Positions 41,232 through 51,635 of a stretch of 64,000 bases of DNA are shown here, piece after piece. Every line of letters begins with the position of its first letter. Within the stretch, counting starts at the first letter, position 1. The notes under the pieces were generated by a model that saw only the letters and a program-made list of their open reading frames with translations, had not been told where the DNA came from and searched no databases. The position numbers and the translations under genes were made by a program. The DNA comes from Treponema sp. (lineage in GTDB: Bacteria; Spirochaetota; Spirochaetia; Treponematales; Treponemataceae): positions 62,001 to 126,000 of the forward strand of contig JAEELR010000225.1 in NCBI GenBank assembly GCA_016282835.1, written 5' to 3'.

Positions 41232-44200
41232 ATGATTAAAAAAATTAGTATTTCTCTTTTTATGTTGTTAGTAATAATTTCAACCGCATATTCTAAAAGA
41301 TTTACTATAGATAAATCTCTTGGAGATGAAAGCAGCTGGCAGGAGACATTCAATATTGACGGTAAAAAGAATGGAAAATATAACATTCTTGTAACTGCAG
41401 AAGACGACGCAGAAAATAAAGTTGTTGCAGGTCCGTATAATATTATTATAGATGCCGAGTCCGACTTACCTATTCCGAGTATAACAAACCCTACGGAAAA
41501 TATGCGCATTATCGGTAACTTAAATATTGTAGGTACTTGTATAGATGATGATGAAGTTGATGAAGTGTGGCTCATTCTGGATGGCGATGAAAAAAATCCT
41601 GTAAAAGCAAAAGGTACTGAATACTGGTCATACGATTTAGATACTTCAAATTTGCCAGAAGGTCCCCATACAATTGAAGTATATGGAATTGATAACGGTA
41701 ATATAGAAGCTTACATAGATGAAGAAGGAAACATTGATGAAAGCAAGTTAAAGCCTAAAATCGGATACTACAGAGATGAAAAAGGCAAGCGAAAAGTTTT
41801 AACCTGGCAGTTAGACAGACGCGCTCCAGTTATTGGAATTAAATCTGATAACCACTACATGGGAGAACTTGTAAGCGGAAAAATCAATTTAATTGGAACT
41901 GTAACAGACGGAAACGGAATTGCAGACTTAGAGTACTCTCTTGACGGAGGAACTTATTATACAAGATTAAAGTCAAAGCAGGAAAAAATGTCCCGCCCGG
42001 ATGAAAACGGAAATACTTCATTCTGGAGTTTTAACATTCCTGTAGATACTACAAAATTCAACGATGGTCCTGTAACCTGTAGAATTAAGGCAACAGATAA
42101 TGCTGGTTCAATTGGCCGCTACACCTTCCTTTTCTTCGTTGACAATACAAAACCAGAAGTAAAAATTATTACTCCACAAGTTGATGAAGTATGCTACGGA
42201 AAGATTGTAATTTCCGGCTATGTACAGGATGCAAACGGAATCGAAAGCATTAAGTGGAAATGGGGTGATGAAACAGGCGAGTTCCCTCTTACTCCGGGAA
42301 ATCCATATTGGGTAAAAGAAGTTGATTCAACAGGCAAAAATAAATCAGAAACCTTTGTTATTACCGCAACAGATACAATGGGTAATACAGTAAATGTTTC
42401 CAGAGTAATTCCGTTAGACCAGGAATTAGATAAACCTGTAGTACAAATACTTTATCCTCAGGATGGAGTAAATATTGAAAGCGATGAAGACTTCTTGTAC
42501 TTGAGAGGTATTGCAACAGATTCAGAAGGAGTTGCAAAAGTTACCTGGACCTTAGATGGCGGCGAAGAACATGTTGTTGAATGTAACGGAGTTTTCTACG
42601 ATAAAATTGACACCCTGCTTTCAAACGGTTCACACACAATTTCTGTTTGGGCAGAAGATAAAAACGGCATTAAAGGAAATGTCGTAAGCTCAAAATTTAA
42701 TGCAAAGGGAACAGCTCCTACATTTAAAGAGCCTGTTTTAGTTACAGGAAAAGCAACACCACAGGAATTCAAAGACGGTGTTTTAATAAATCCTGAATCA
42801 GATACTGCTTATGAAATTGCAATCAATTCAACCTGCGGACTTGCTGTAATTGAATACGAAATAAAGAATGATGCAGCAACTTATGCAAAGGCAGTTCCAA
42901 TCGCAAACGGTGCAAATGATGCAAGCCTGAAAATTCCTCTTAACCTGCCTGAAATTCCTTGGGGTGTCGTAACAATAAATGTAAAGGCAAGAGATATTTT
43001 TGACCGCGAAACAGTTAAAACTTCAATCTTAAAGCTGCAGGATTTAACTTCCATGCACACAGAAACTCCGGGAGTTTATTTTAATGATTCAACAATTGAT
43101 GAAGACGGCGGTGTATTCGTAAATGAAAATGCTCCGTTAACAGGATACTTTGCCGGCGGAAAAATTGCAGGCACTCCGGAAATAGTTCCTTCAATTCGTG
43201 GCGTTAAGGTAAGCGTTCAGGAAAATTCTATTATCATTGAGTCCCCTAATAAAACAAATGAATTTACTGTCAGGGTAACAACAACTACAGGCGCAGTTTA
43301 TGAATCTCGCAAATTACACTTTAAGGTTCCGGAAACACCTCCTGTAATTGCTATAGATGAAAACCCATTGTTCGATTCAGAAAAAGGAATTCCATTTACC
43401 TTTGAAACTCCAGATGATTCACTTAAAATTTCCGGTTCTGTTACAGCAGATTCTGATGTAAAGCTTCAGTATAGAATTTTAAGCGTTAAGGCAGATGTAA
43501 ATGACTGGGGCTTTGTTACATCATCTGAAGTACAGGAACCAACTGAATACACAAGAGTAAGTTTAAATAGAAAAAATCAGTTTAATATTACAAACTTAAA
43601 CTTTAATACATTCGTGGACGGCGTAAGTGTAATTGAACTTGTAGCAACAAACTCTGCAGGACTTTCAAGCGCTTACGGTGTATTTGTTAGAAAAATTCCA
43701 TACGCTCCTGTAAAAGAAGTTATTGGCGATGACGGAAAACCTTTAACAAAAGCAAACCCTAAACTGTACTGGCTCCAGGGCTTAGACTACTATGGTGTTT
43801 GTATTTATCAGGGAACAACAGATAATGACATTTACTATGTAAGGGCAGAGTCTTTATCAGCAGACCCGGCTCCACTTCTTTATAATGCAACACCAACAGA
43901 TTTGGAAAGCAAAAAGAAACTTACTTCTTACGGTGCTGAACCTTTAACTGTACACGCTCCGGTTGATTTAAATGCCCACATAAAATCAGTGGCAGGAATT
44001 GATTACTGCAGCGGTATGAATGTGGTTGTAGAAAAAGGCGTTCAGAAAGATAAGATTCCGGTTGCAACCTTTACTGTAGAAACTAATGCAGCTTTAGACA
44101 GTGCAGCTTATACACTTACAGGCGAAAAAATTTCAGAAACAGATGTGCCTCAGACTGGAAAAGCTTCTATAAGAACAATTGAAGAAGGCAGATTATATGA

Positions 44201-47200
44201 AATTGATGTTCCGCTTAATAATCTTGCTGCATGCATAACTGAGGTTGCTGTAAATGTAAAATGTTCAAACGGTTATGAACAGGAATGCAAAGGCTTTATA
44301 AATGTAGTAAGAAAAGAGCATCCTGCTGACAATGAACCTAAAGTATACTGGGCACCATTAAAGACAGCATACTTCGATAAAGAAAAGAATTCTTATGTTT
44401 TGAATGACGGTGAAAGCTTGTACGGCTATATCAATATGTCCGGTTCACTTAAGGTTGTTCAGAGTGCAGGTTATAAATCAATCAGTGCTTCCTGTGACGG
44501 CCAGATGTTAAAGCTTGATGCTGCTTCAGACGGTGTATTTAAGGATGTAGTTGTAGCTGTTACCGGAGATAATGGTGCTGCATTTAATTCATCAAAAGTT
44601 GCTCTCATTGTAGACACTTCAAAACCAAAGCTTGATCTTGCTGCCGTAAACAATATGGCTTATGTTGGAAATTCTTTGAGCCTTTCAGGTAAAGTAAGTG
44701 ATGGAAACGGAATTGCAAAACTTGAATACAGTGTAGTAGATAAAAAGCCTTCTGTAAAAAATAGTGACGGCGTATTCGTTGATCCTGAACAGGAGTGGAT
44801 TCCTTTAGAGTTTACAAAAAACGGAAACTTCAGCACAAAGTTGAATTTCTCTATTTACGATGACGGATATATTCCGCTTTCAGTTCGCGTAATGGACTTA
44901 GCAGGAAAAACAAATCAGTATAATTATGTATTCTTTAAGGATATAACACCTCCACAGGTTGAAGTAATTTTACCTGTTGCAGAAATTAAGAAGGATGTCA
45001 GAAACGTCATTAACGGTGAAAATACAATCGTATTTAAAGTAACTGATAATGGCGAAAGGGCTACGGCAAAATATGTAAGTGCTGACGGAAAAAATTCTTC
45101 AGACTTTACAATCAATATGCCTTATTCATTAGTGCCTGAAAAAACAAAGACTAATGCAGAGGGCGAAGAGATTCCTCTTCCTGATGAAGAAAATCCTGTA
45201 AAGACAATGAATCAGCGCCTGCCAAACATGAGAATCGGTACACCGGATCATCCTATAAATAACAGAATGCGCTATGTGTTCACAGATACTGCTGGAAATG
45301 AAACTGCCGTAAATGCATGGGACTTCAGTGTTAACCAGGAAAGTGATATGCCGGTTTCAGAGATTCATTTACCGCTTCCAAACCAGGTAATTACTACAGA
45401 CTTTGTTATTTCGGGAATTATCAGCGATGATGACGGCGGCTGTCAGATTTACTATAAAATTGATGACAGTCCTTATGTTCAGTATGAAAACGGAATGTTT
45501 ACCTCAAGCTTTAAGATTAACAAGAGCTTAATGGATTTGTCAGACAACGAACATAAAATTTCAGTTTATGCCGTTGACCGCAATGGTGTTAAGGGAAATG
45601 CCGTAACTATTCCAATTCGTGTAAGTATGGAACAGCCTAAGGGTGGAATTATCAGTCCTTTACTTATTGAAACAATCAACGGTTCATCAACAATTTCCGG
45701 CTGGGCAGCAGATAAGAACGGAGTTAAGGATGTAAAAGTTTCTGTAGATAACGGTACAACTTATAATGATGCTACAGGTAACGAAAGATGGACATATAAA
45801 TTTGATACACGCGTAATTAAGGACGGAACTCATGTAGTATTCGTTAAGATTGTAGACAACTACGATGTAGAATCAATGTATTCTTACCTTATCAACATTG
45901 ATAACACTCCACCAAATTTAGTTCTTGAACTTCCTCTTGATGACTCTAAGACTTCTAAGAATTTATTCTTTAGCGGACAGACAACAGATAACATCGGCTT
46001 AACTGATTTATACATTACAGTGCGTTCTCTTGAAGGAAAAACAATTCCAAAAGCTTTACAGAAAATGAATCTTGTTCCTGGTGAAATTATTTCTCAGGTT
46101 CTTGATATTAGCTCACTTGATAACGGCTTCTACAACATAGAACTTACTGGACGCGATTCAGCCGGAAACATAACACACGTAAGCCGTAACATAGAACTTG
46201 ATAAAGCACGACCGCTTTCTAAACTTGATTTATTGTATCCGTTAAACGGTCAGCATTTACAGGGTGAGTTCAATGTTTACGGACAGGCCTTAAGTGATAA
46301 AGAAGACGAAATTACAAAGATTGAACTTTATCTTGACGGCAAGGTTTTAACAAAGATTAATGCAGAGGATTTAACTACCAGCAATTACTTTAAGTTCACG
46401 CTAAAGAATTCTATGGAAGCAGAAAATCCTGATGATCCTCCATTTATTTTGAAGGAAGGAAAGCATACTTATAAAACTGTAGCAACAACAACAAAGGGAA
46501 AGACTGTAACTTCTAACGAACAGACCTTCGTATACGATTCTTATGGTCCTTGGATTAAGCTCGATAACTTTACTTATGGTGATTACGCTGTAAACAGACC
46601 TCTGTTAAAGGGAAGTGCAGGTTACAGTTTAACTGATGAAGAAAAAGCAAAACTAAAGGATAAAGCAACTCCAAGTGAAGAGAGAAAAGCAATTGAAGGA
46701 AAACGCTTAAAGCAGATCTGGTTAAGCTTTGATAACGGTAAAACTTTTGAACCTGTTGCAAAACCTGGAAAATCAAACTGGGAATATCGTGTAGAAAATC
46801 TTGATATTGCAGATGGTATTTATTTTATGCTTGTAAAGGCTGAAATGTATAACGGTGAAAATGCAGTAACAAGAACAGTTGTACAGGTAGACAAGCAGGC
46901 ACCTTCTATCAGGCTTCTTTCTCCTGGTGAAGGCGGACACTATAACCAGGTACTTACATTTGAAGGACTTTCGAGCGATAATGTTGCCCTTAAAGACGTT
47001 AAGATTGAGCTTCGTCAGGGTGATAAAAATACTTATGAAGTTCCGGAATTTATTCAGGGTCTGTACTTTGATGTAAATGTCTGGGGTGCAACTTTATACA
47101 GCGTTGGTGCGGGTTTAACCTTCTTTAATGATGCGGTAAAAGTTCAGGTTCAGTACGGACAGTTCACAAAAGAACAGCGATACTTTATATGTGACTTATT

Positions 47201-47585
47201 CGGAGTTCCTCGTACAGATTATCGATTTGGTGGAACCGCAATTGGTGGAAAGATTATTGCACAGATTGGTTATGTACCATTCAGATACTTCTTTGGTCGT
47301 GACTGGGACTGGCTTTCTGCAACCTTTGCTTTGGGTGCTAACTTCCAGTACTTCAGCGATTCAAGTGCGTCAAAGATTACGGGTGAACCGGTTCCTCAGA
47401 TTATGTCTGCTGCCTTTGTTCAGATTGAGTTCCCTAGAATTACAATCTCTAAGAACAAATTATTCCGTACCAGTTCGTTCTACTTAGAGCCTCAGGTATG
47501 GTTTATTCCATCTGATATTGCAGGAGAAGATGCAAAGAAACAGGTATTCACAATGTCCGGTGGTATTAGATTAAACGTATTCTAA
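41232..47585 (+). CDS. giant multi-domain Ig-like repeat protein with beta-rich C-terminal domain
   Basis: 2117 aa; signal peptide; recurrent pattern 'I.SP....V.G.I.I.G...D..G...V..S.D.G' ending NGxHxI.V.A.D..G; aromatic-rich C-terminal ~180 aa. Confidence 0.8.
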   Translation: MIKKISISLFMLLVIISTAYSKRFTIDKSLGDESSWQETFNIDGKKNGKYNILVTAEDDAENKVVAGPYNIIIDAESDLPIPSITNPTENMRIIGNLNIVGTCIDDDEVDEVWLILDGDEKNPVKAKGTEYWSYDLDTSNLPEGPHTIEVYGIDNGNIEAYIDEEGNIDESKLKPKIGYYRDEKGKRKVLTWQLDRRAPVIGIKSDNHYMGELVSGKINLIGTVTDGNGIADLEYSLDGGTYYTRLKSKQEKMSRPDENGNTSFWSFNIPVDTTKFNDGPVTCRIKATDNAGSIGRYTFLFFVDNTKPEVKIITPQVDEVCYGKIVISGYVQDANGIESIKWKWGDETGEFPLTPGNPYWVKEVDSTGKNKSETFVITATDTMGNTVNVSRVIPLDQELDKPVVQILYPQDGVNIESDEDFLYLRGIATDSEGVAKVTWTLDGGEEHVVECNGVFYDKIDTLLSNGSHTISVWAEDKNGIKGNVVSSKFNAKGTAPTFKEPVLVTGKATPQEFKDGVLINPESDTAYEIAINSTCGLAVIEYEIKNDAATYAKAVPIANGANDASLKIPLNLPEIPWGVVTINVKARDIFDRETVKTSILKLQDLTSMHTETPGVYFNDSTIDEDGGVFVNENAPLTGYFAGGKIAGTPEIVPSIRGVKVSVQENSIIIESPNKTNEFTVRVTTTTGAVYESRKLHFKVPETPPVIAIDENPLFDSEKGIPFTFETPDDSLKISGSVTADSDVKLQYRILSVKADVNDWGFVTSSEVQEPTEYTRVSLNRKNQFNITNLNFNTFVDGVSVIELVATNSAGLSSAYGVFVRKIPYAPVKEVIGDDGKPLTKANPKLYWLQGLDYYGVCIYQGTTDNDIYYVRAESLSADPAPLLYNATPTDLESKKKLTSYGAEPLTVHAPVDLNAHIKSVAGIDYCSGMNVVVEKGVQKDKIPVATFTVETNAALDSAAYTLTGEKISETDVPQTGKASIRTIEEGRLYEIDVPLNNLAACITEVAVNVKCSNGYEQECKGFINVVRKEHPADNEPKVYWAPLKTAYFDKEKNSYVLNDGESLYGYINMSGSLKVVQSAGYKSISASCDGQMLKLDAASDGVFKDVVVAVTGDNGAAFNSSKVALIVDTSKPKLDLAAVNNMAYVGNSLSLSGKVSDGNGIAKLEYSVVDKKPSVKNSDGVFVDPEQEWIPLEFTKNGNFSTKLNFSIYDDGYIPLSVRVMDLAGKTNQYNYVFFKDITPPQVEVILPVAEIKKDVRNVINGENTIVFKVTDNGERATAKYVSADGKNSSDFTINMPYSLVPEKTKTNAEGEEIPLPDEENPVKTMNQRLPNMRIGTPDHPINNRMRYVFTDTAGNETAVNAWDFSVNQESDMPVSEIHLPLPNQVITTDFVISGIISDDDGGCQIYYKIDDSPYVQYENGMFTSSFKINKSLMDLSDNEHKISVYAVDRNGVKGNAVTIPIRVSMEQPKGGIISPLLIETINGSSTISGWAADKNGVKDVKVSVDNGTTYNDATGNERWTYKFDTRVIKDGTHVVFVKIVDNYDVESMYSYLINIDNTPPNLVLELPLDDSKTSKNLFFSGQTTDNIGLTDLYITVRSLEGKTIPKALQKMNLVPGEIISQVLDISSLDNGFYNIELTGRDSAGNITHVSRNIELDKARPLSKLDLLYPLNGQHLQGEFNVYGQALSDKEDEITKIELYLDGKVLTKINAEDLTTSNYFKFTLKNSMEAENPDDPPFILKEGKHTYKTVATTTKGKTVTSNEQTFVYDSYGPWIKLDNFTYGDYAVNRPLLKGSAGYSLTDEEKAKLKDKATPSEERKAIEGKRLKQIWLSFDNGKTFEPVAKPGKSNWEYRVENLDIADGIYFMLVKAEMYNGENAVTRTVVQVDKQAPSIRLLSPGEGGHYNQVLTFEGLSSDNVALKDVKIELRQGDKNTYEVPEFIQGLYFDVNVWGATLYSVGAGLTFFNDAVKVQVQYGQFTKEQRYFICDLFGVPRTDYRFGGTAIGGKIIAQIGYVPFRYFFGRDWDWLSATFALGANFQYFSDSSASKITGEPVPQIMSAAFVQIEFPRITISKNKLFRTSSFYLEPQVWFIPSDIAGEDAKKQVFTMSGGIRLNVF

Positions 47586-47613
47586 TAGAAGACTGGTATA
47601 AGTAGAAAATAAT

Positions 47614-47652
47614 AAAAGCTGTCTGTACACTTCAAATACAGGCAGCTTTTTT
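47614..47652 (+). terminator. rho-independent terminator
   Basis: AAAGCTGTCTG...CAGGCAGCTTT followed by TTT, ~11-bp stem. Confidence 0.8.
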
Positions 47653-47672
47653 GTTGTTGAATGAAAAAACGC

Positions 47673-47697
47673 GGTGGTTGAGGCTCTCGAAACCACC
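47673..47697 (+). repeat. family A palindromic repeat
   Basis: ggtggttgaggctctcgaaaccacc. Confidence 0.9.
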
Positions 47698-47710
47698 ATG
47701 TCGGGTAAGT

Positions 47711-48958
47711 TTATTTATTATTTATAATCATTTTTTTTAGTTCCTGCGTAAAATTAAAAACCTGTGAACTTGTTGTAAAGGCTGAATTGTAAACTGGAAC
47801 TATCGGAGCGTTTCCTGAAGCAATCCAGAAGCGTGCATCATCTGCCTGTAAGTCCGGCGTGTGGCAGCGGGCAAGCACAGGGGCAAGTCCTGTAGAGTAA
47901 GAGAGTGATTCCTGAGTTTCTACAGAAATTAATTTTTTTGCAATATATTTAACATGCTTTTTGCCGGAAAGCGGAACTTCGCAGATTGTATTTGCTATAC
48001 AGCAGCGCTCGTCATTACTTCTTCTTGAAGGAAAGAACGAAAGTCTCTGGTTTGTATACTGTGGAACTGAAACATAATGTGTTAAAGCCTTAGAAGAAAG
48101 CTCTCTGTGTTCACCAAGAGTTGTAATTACAATAGAAGCAATTTCATCTTCCATAAAAAACTCAACATCAGCAGAAGTCATATGATATACATTTCGTGGA
48201 AGTACATTATCATTTGTCAGTTTTGAAAGAAATCTAATCCCGTCTTTAAAAGGGAAATCAACTCTATTAAACAAAGGTGCATAATCTGAATCTTTATAAT
48301 CTGCTATTACACTTGAAATCTCTTCTGTTTCTGCTTTTCCGCAATAAACTTCATTAAAGGCTGTTAATACATTGAGAAGCATATTGTTGTCAGCGCCTGC
48401 AAAAACAACCGGGAACTGTGACTTGCCAACGAGGCTATACATGTATTTTTCTAAATCACCAAAAGATGTAAATATAGGCTCATTCTGCTTTTTTAAATCT
48501 TTTGTATTTAAAAGAATTTCTACATTATCCATAAGAAGCGGAACAGCATTTACTTTATTTGAATTCAAGAAGACTGCATTTGAAGCGGCATTAGTTGTTG
48601 TTCCTTCGAGAATTGAAGAGTCGAGTGCAAACTTTTCTTTCTTAGATTCATTTATTACTTCGTAAGTGTTTTTACCTTTATACATAATCAGTAAATCAAC
48701 TTTGTTTGAAAGAATATTTACAGCGGGAACACTTGTATCAAAAGAAACATATTTATAGCGGAACGGCTTTCCGTTTTTGTCAGTTATTTTTTCTAACTCG
48801 CCGGCAAATTTTTCCTGCAGAGAAGAACTTATTCCATAAAATCCTATATTTACTTTTGTGCCTAATGCAGCTTTTGTAATTGAAGCTGTAAGTAATACCA
48901 GTATTACACAGATGATGCTTATAAAAGCGATTTTAAGTGATTTATTCATTTTACTCAT
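47711..48958 (-). CDS. hypothetical periplasmic solute-binding-like protein
   Basis: N-terminal TM/signal; type II SBP-like fold pattern, weak. Confidence 0.5.
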   Translation of the reverse strand: MSKMNKSLKIAFISIICVILVLLTASITKAALGTKVNIGFYGISSSLQEKFAGELEKITDKNGKPFRYKYVSFDTSVPAVNILSNKVDLLIMYKGKNTYEVINESKKEKFALDSSILEGTTTNAASNAVFLNSNKVNAVPLLMDNVEILLNTKDLKKQNEPIFTSFGDLEKYMYSLVGKSQFPVVFAGADNNMLLNVLTAFNEVYCGKAETEEISSVIADYKDSDYAPLFNRVDFPFKDGIRFLSKLTNDNVLPRNVYHMTSADVEFFMEDEIASIVITTLGEHRELSSKALTHYVSVPQYTNQRLSFFPSRRSNDERCCIANTICEVPLSGKKHVKYIAKKLISVETQESLSYSTGLAPVLARCHTPDLQADDARFWIASGNAPIVPVYNSAFTTSSQVFNFTQELKKMIINNK

Positions 48959-49047
48959 AGAGCGAATTTTACCACATTTGTTTTGTAATGAGAAGAAAAA
49001 ACTTGTGCTCGTTGTATAAACCTTTTTTTTGATGTATATTCCTTGCT

Positions 49048-50220
49048 ATGAAAGAACTTGAGTTAAAGTATGGTTGTAACCCTAATCAAAAACCTGCTAG
49101 GGTTTATATGGAAGATGGCGACTTACCTATTACTGTATTGAATGGTAAGCCAGGATTTATTAACCTTCTTGACGCATTGAATGGCTGGCAACTTGTTAAA
49201 GAACTGGAAGAGGCTACAGGAGTTGTTGCTGCAACTTCATTCAAGCATGTTTCTCCTGCTGGAGCTGCAATAGGACGACCTCTTTCTGATACACTAAAGA
49301 AAATTTACTACACAGATGATGTTGAACTTACACCAATGGCTTGTGCTTATGCCCGTGCAAGAGGTGCAGACAGAATGTCTTCTTTTGGAGATTTTATTGC
49401 TTTAAGTTCAAAGTGCGATAAAGCAACAGCTCTCTTAATTAAGAAAGAAGTTTCTGACGGAATTATTGCTCCTGCTTATGATGATGATGCCCTGGAAATT
49501 TTAAAGGAAAAGAAAAAGGGCGGTTATTGTGTTCTTCAGATTGATGCAAACTATGTTCCTGCTGCCGTTGAAAAGAAACAGGTATTTGGAGTTACTTTTG
49601 AACAGGGTCATAACTTTATTAAACTTGATGATGAATGTTTAAAAAATATTGTTTCTGAAAACAAGACACTTTCAAAAGAAGAAAGAGACAATCTTTTGAT
49701 TTCACTGATTATCTTAAAGTACACACAGTCTAATTCAGTATGCTATGTTAAAGACGGACAGGCTATAGGAATTGGTGCTGGACAGCAGAGCCGCATTCAC
49801 TGTACCCGTCTTGCAGGCGATAAAGCAGATAAATGGTGGTTAAGACAGAGTCCAAAAGTTTTAGGCCTACAGTTTAAGGATGACATAAAGAGAGCCGACC
49901 GCGACAACACAATCGATATTTATACAAGTGATGACTACGATGATGTTTTAGCTGAAGGCGTATGGCAGAATTTCTTTAAGGTAAAGCCGGAAGTATTTAC
50001 CCGCGAGGAAAGACGCGAATGGATTAAGAAGAATACTGATGTTGCTGTAGGCAGTGACGCATTCTTCCCGTTTGGTGACAATATCGAAAGAGCACATAGA
50101 AGCGGTGCAAAAGTTGTTGCTCAGCCAGGCGGTTCAATCCGTGACGACAATGTTATTGAAACCTGTAACAAGTATGGAATGGTAATGGCCTTTACAGGAG
50201 TAAGACTTTTCCATCACTAA
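49048..50220 (+). CDS. phosphoribosylaminoimidazolecarboxamide formyltransferase (stand-alone PurH AICARFT-type)
   Basis: LKYGCNPNQKPA, SFKHVSPAGAAIG, GAGQQSRIHCTRLAGDKAD; no N-terminal MGS-like IMP cyclohydrolase domain. Confidence 0.85.
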   Translation: MKELELKYGCNPNQKPARVYMEDGDLPITVLNGKPGFINLLDALNGWQLVKELEEATGVVAATSFKHVSPAGAAIGRPLSDTLKKIYYTDDVELTPMACAYARARGADRMSSFGDFIALSSKCDKATALLIKKEVSDGIIAPAYDDDALEILKEKKKGGYCVLQIDANYVPAAVEKKQVFGVTFEQGHNFIKLDDECLKNIVSENKTLSKEERDNLLISLIILKYTQSNSVCYVKDGQAIGIGAGQQSRIHCTRLAGDKADKWWLRQSPKVLGLQFKDDIKRADRDNTIDIYTSDDYDDVLAEGVWQNFFKVKPEVFTREERREWIKKNTDVAVGSDAFFPFGDNIERAHRSGAKVVAQPGGSIRDDNVIETCNKYGMVMAFTGVRLFHH

Positions 50221-50223
50221 GAT

Positions 50224-50361
50224 TTAGCCCGGTATGGAGCCCCGAAGTGGGAATGTCTAAAAAGTAATTTCATCCTGGACTTGTTTCAGGTTGGGAAGAA
50301 TACAAGGTCTCAAACTGACCTGACATTCCCATGACCGCAAGGGAAGGGCGAAACACCGGAT
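50224..50361. repeat. nested inverted-repeat intergenic element
   Basis: CCGGT/ACCGG, GCCC/GGGC and TGGGAATGTC/GACATTCCCA arms nested around a family B-like core (catcctggacttgtttcagg). Confidence 0.7.
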
Positions 50362-50498
50362 TAAGTTTTAATAAATTCTTTTCATATTAAATTGTCTGCC
50401 GGGAAAAAAACTGGCGGACAAAATTTAAAAAAATCTAAAAATCTATAAACCCTGCCTGCTACTTTTTAATCCGATTTAAGTATGTTATAATTTTTTTT

Positions 50499-51635
50499 AT
50501 GCAGATAATTCCAATAGCAAGCGGTAAAGGTGGAGTTGGTAAAAGTCTTTTGAGCGCAAACCTTGCAATCGCTTTAGGTCAAGCTGGTAAAAAAGTTTTA
50601 TTGGTGGATTTAGATTTAGGTGCCTCAAATTTACATTTAGTAATTGGACAGACCTCTCCAAGAGTAGGAATCGGGACTTTTCTTACGGGGCAGTCTACTT
50701 TTGACCAGATAATTATTCCTACTGATTACGAAAATGTTTCTTTTATTGCCGGGGACTCTGAAATTCCGGGGCTTACTTCATTAAAGCAGTCACAGAAAAA
50801 TGAACTTATAAAACACTTTAATAATGCAAACTACGACTATTTGATTTTAGATTTGGGCGCGGGAACTCACTTGACGATTCTTGATATGTTCCTTCTTTCA
50901 CCGCAGGGAATAATCGTTACGGCTCCAACTGTTACGGCTACCCTTAACGGATATCTTTTCTTAAAGAATGTTACTTTCAGGATGATGTACAACACATTTA
51001 AAAAAGATACTCCGGCTTACAAATATCTTGAACAGTTAAAGAAAGATTCTGCTTCTTTACAGAGACTTTATCTTCCAAAGCTGATAGAAAATCTTGAAAG
51101 CGTAGATCCTGAAAACACAAAAATTTTTAAGAGCCGAATGAAAGAGTTCAGGCCGCGTTTGATTCTAAATATGATTGATGATCCGAAAGACACAGACCGT
51201 GCACAAAAAATCAGGCGTTCGTGCCAGCAGTATCTGGGTGTGGATCTGGAGCATCTTGGAGTGATTTACAGGGACACAATGCAGGATAAGGCACTGGCTT
51301 CCCGTCTTCCGGTAATTATTTATAAACCGCAGTCAGTTATAGGTCAGGGCATTTACAGGGTTGCAGAAAAAATCCTTCAGTCGGAAACACTTAAATTTGA
51401 TGACGATTACGATTTGACTCAGGCTTCAGAAACTTCATTTGAAATTGCAACTGAAGAAGCAAATGATGATTTCTCTCAGAAGATGCAATATATAGAAGAA
51501 TTAACTGGAACCGGCGCGCTGACAATGGGCGAACTTGCTGAAATAATTAAACAGCAGCAGTATGAAATAAAGCAGTTAAAAACAGAAAATACATTCTTAA
51601 AGAAAAAATTAGTTGAGGCTTTGCAGAGACGATGA
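50499..51635 (+). CDS. MinD/FlhG-like P-loop ATPase with C-terminal coiled coil
   Basis: IASGKGGVGKSLLSANLAIALGQAGKKVLLVDLDLGASNLH deviant Walker A. Confidence 0.85.
   Translation: MQIIPIASGKGGVGKSLLSANLAIALGQAGKKVLLVDLDLGASNLHLVIGQTSPRVGIGTFLTGQSTFDQIIIPTDYENVSFIAGDSEIPGLTSLKQSQKNELIKHFNNANYDYLILDLGAGTHLTILDMFLLSPQGIIVTAPTVTATLNGYLFLKNVTFRMMYNTFKKDTPAYKYLEQLKKDSASLQRLYLPKLIENLESVDPENTKIFKSRMKEFRPRLILNMIDDPKDTDRAQKIRRSCQQYLGVDLEHLGVIYRDTMQDKALASRLPVIIYKPQSVIGQGIYRVAEKILQSETLKFDDDYDLTQASETSFEIATEEANDDFSQKMQYIEELTGTGALTMGELAEIIKQQQYEIKQLKTENTFLKKKLVEALQRR

Noticed and set aside
41129-41575. Minus-strand ORF of 148 aa overlapping the start of the 2117-aa gene
   Set aside because: Antisense to a clear signal-peptide-bearing CDS; low-complexity Ser-rich translation.
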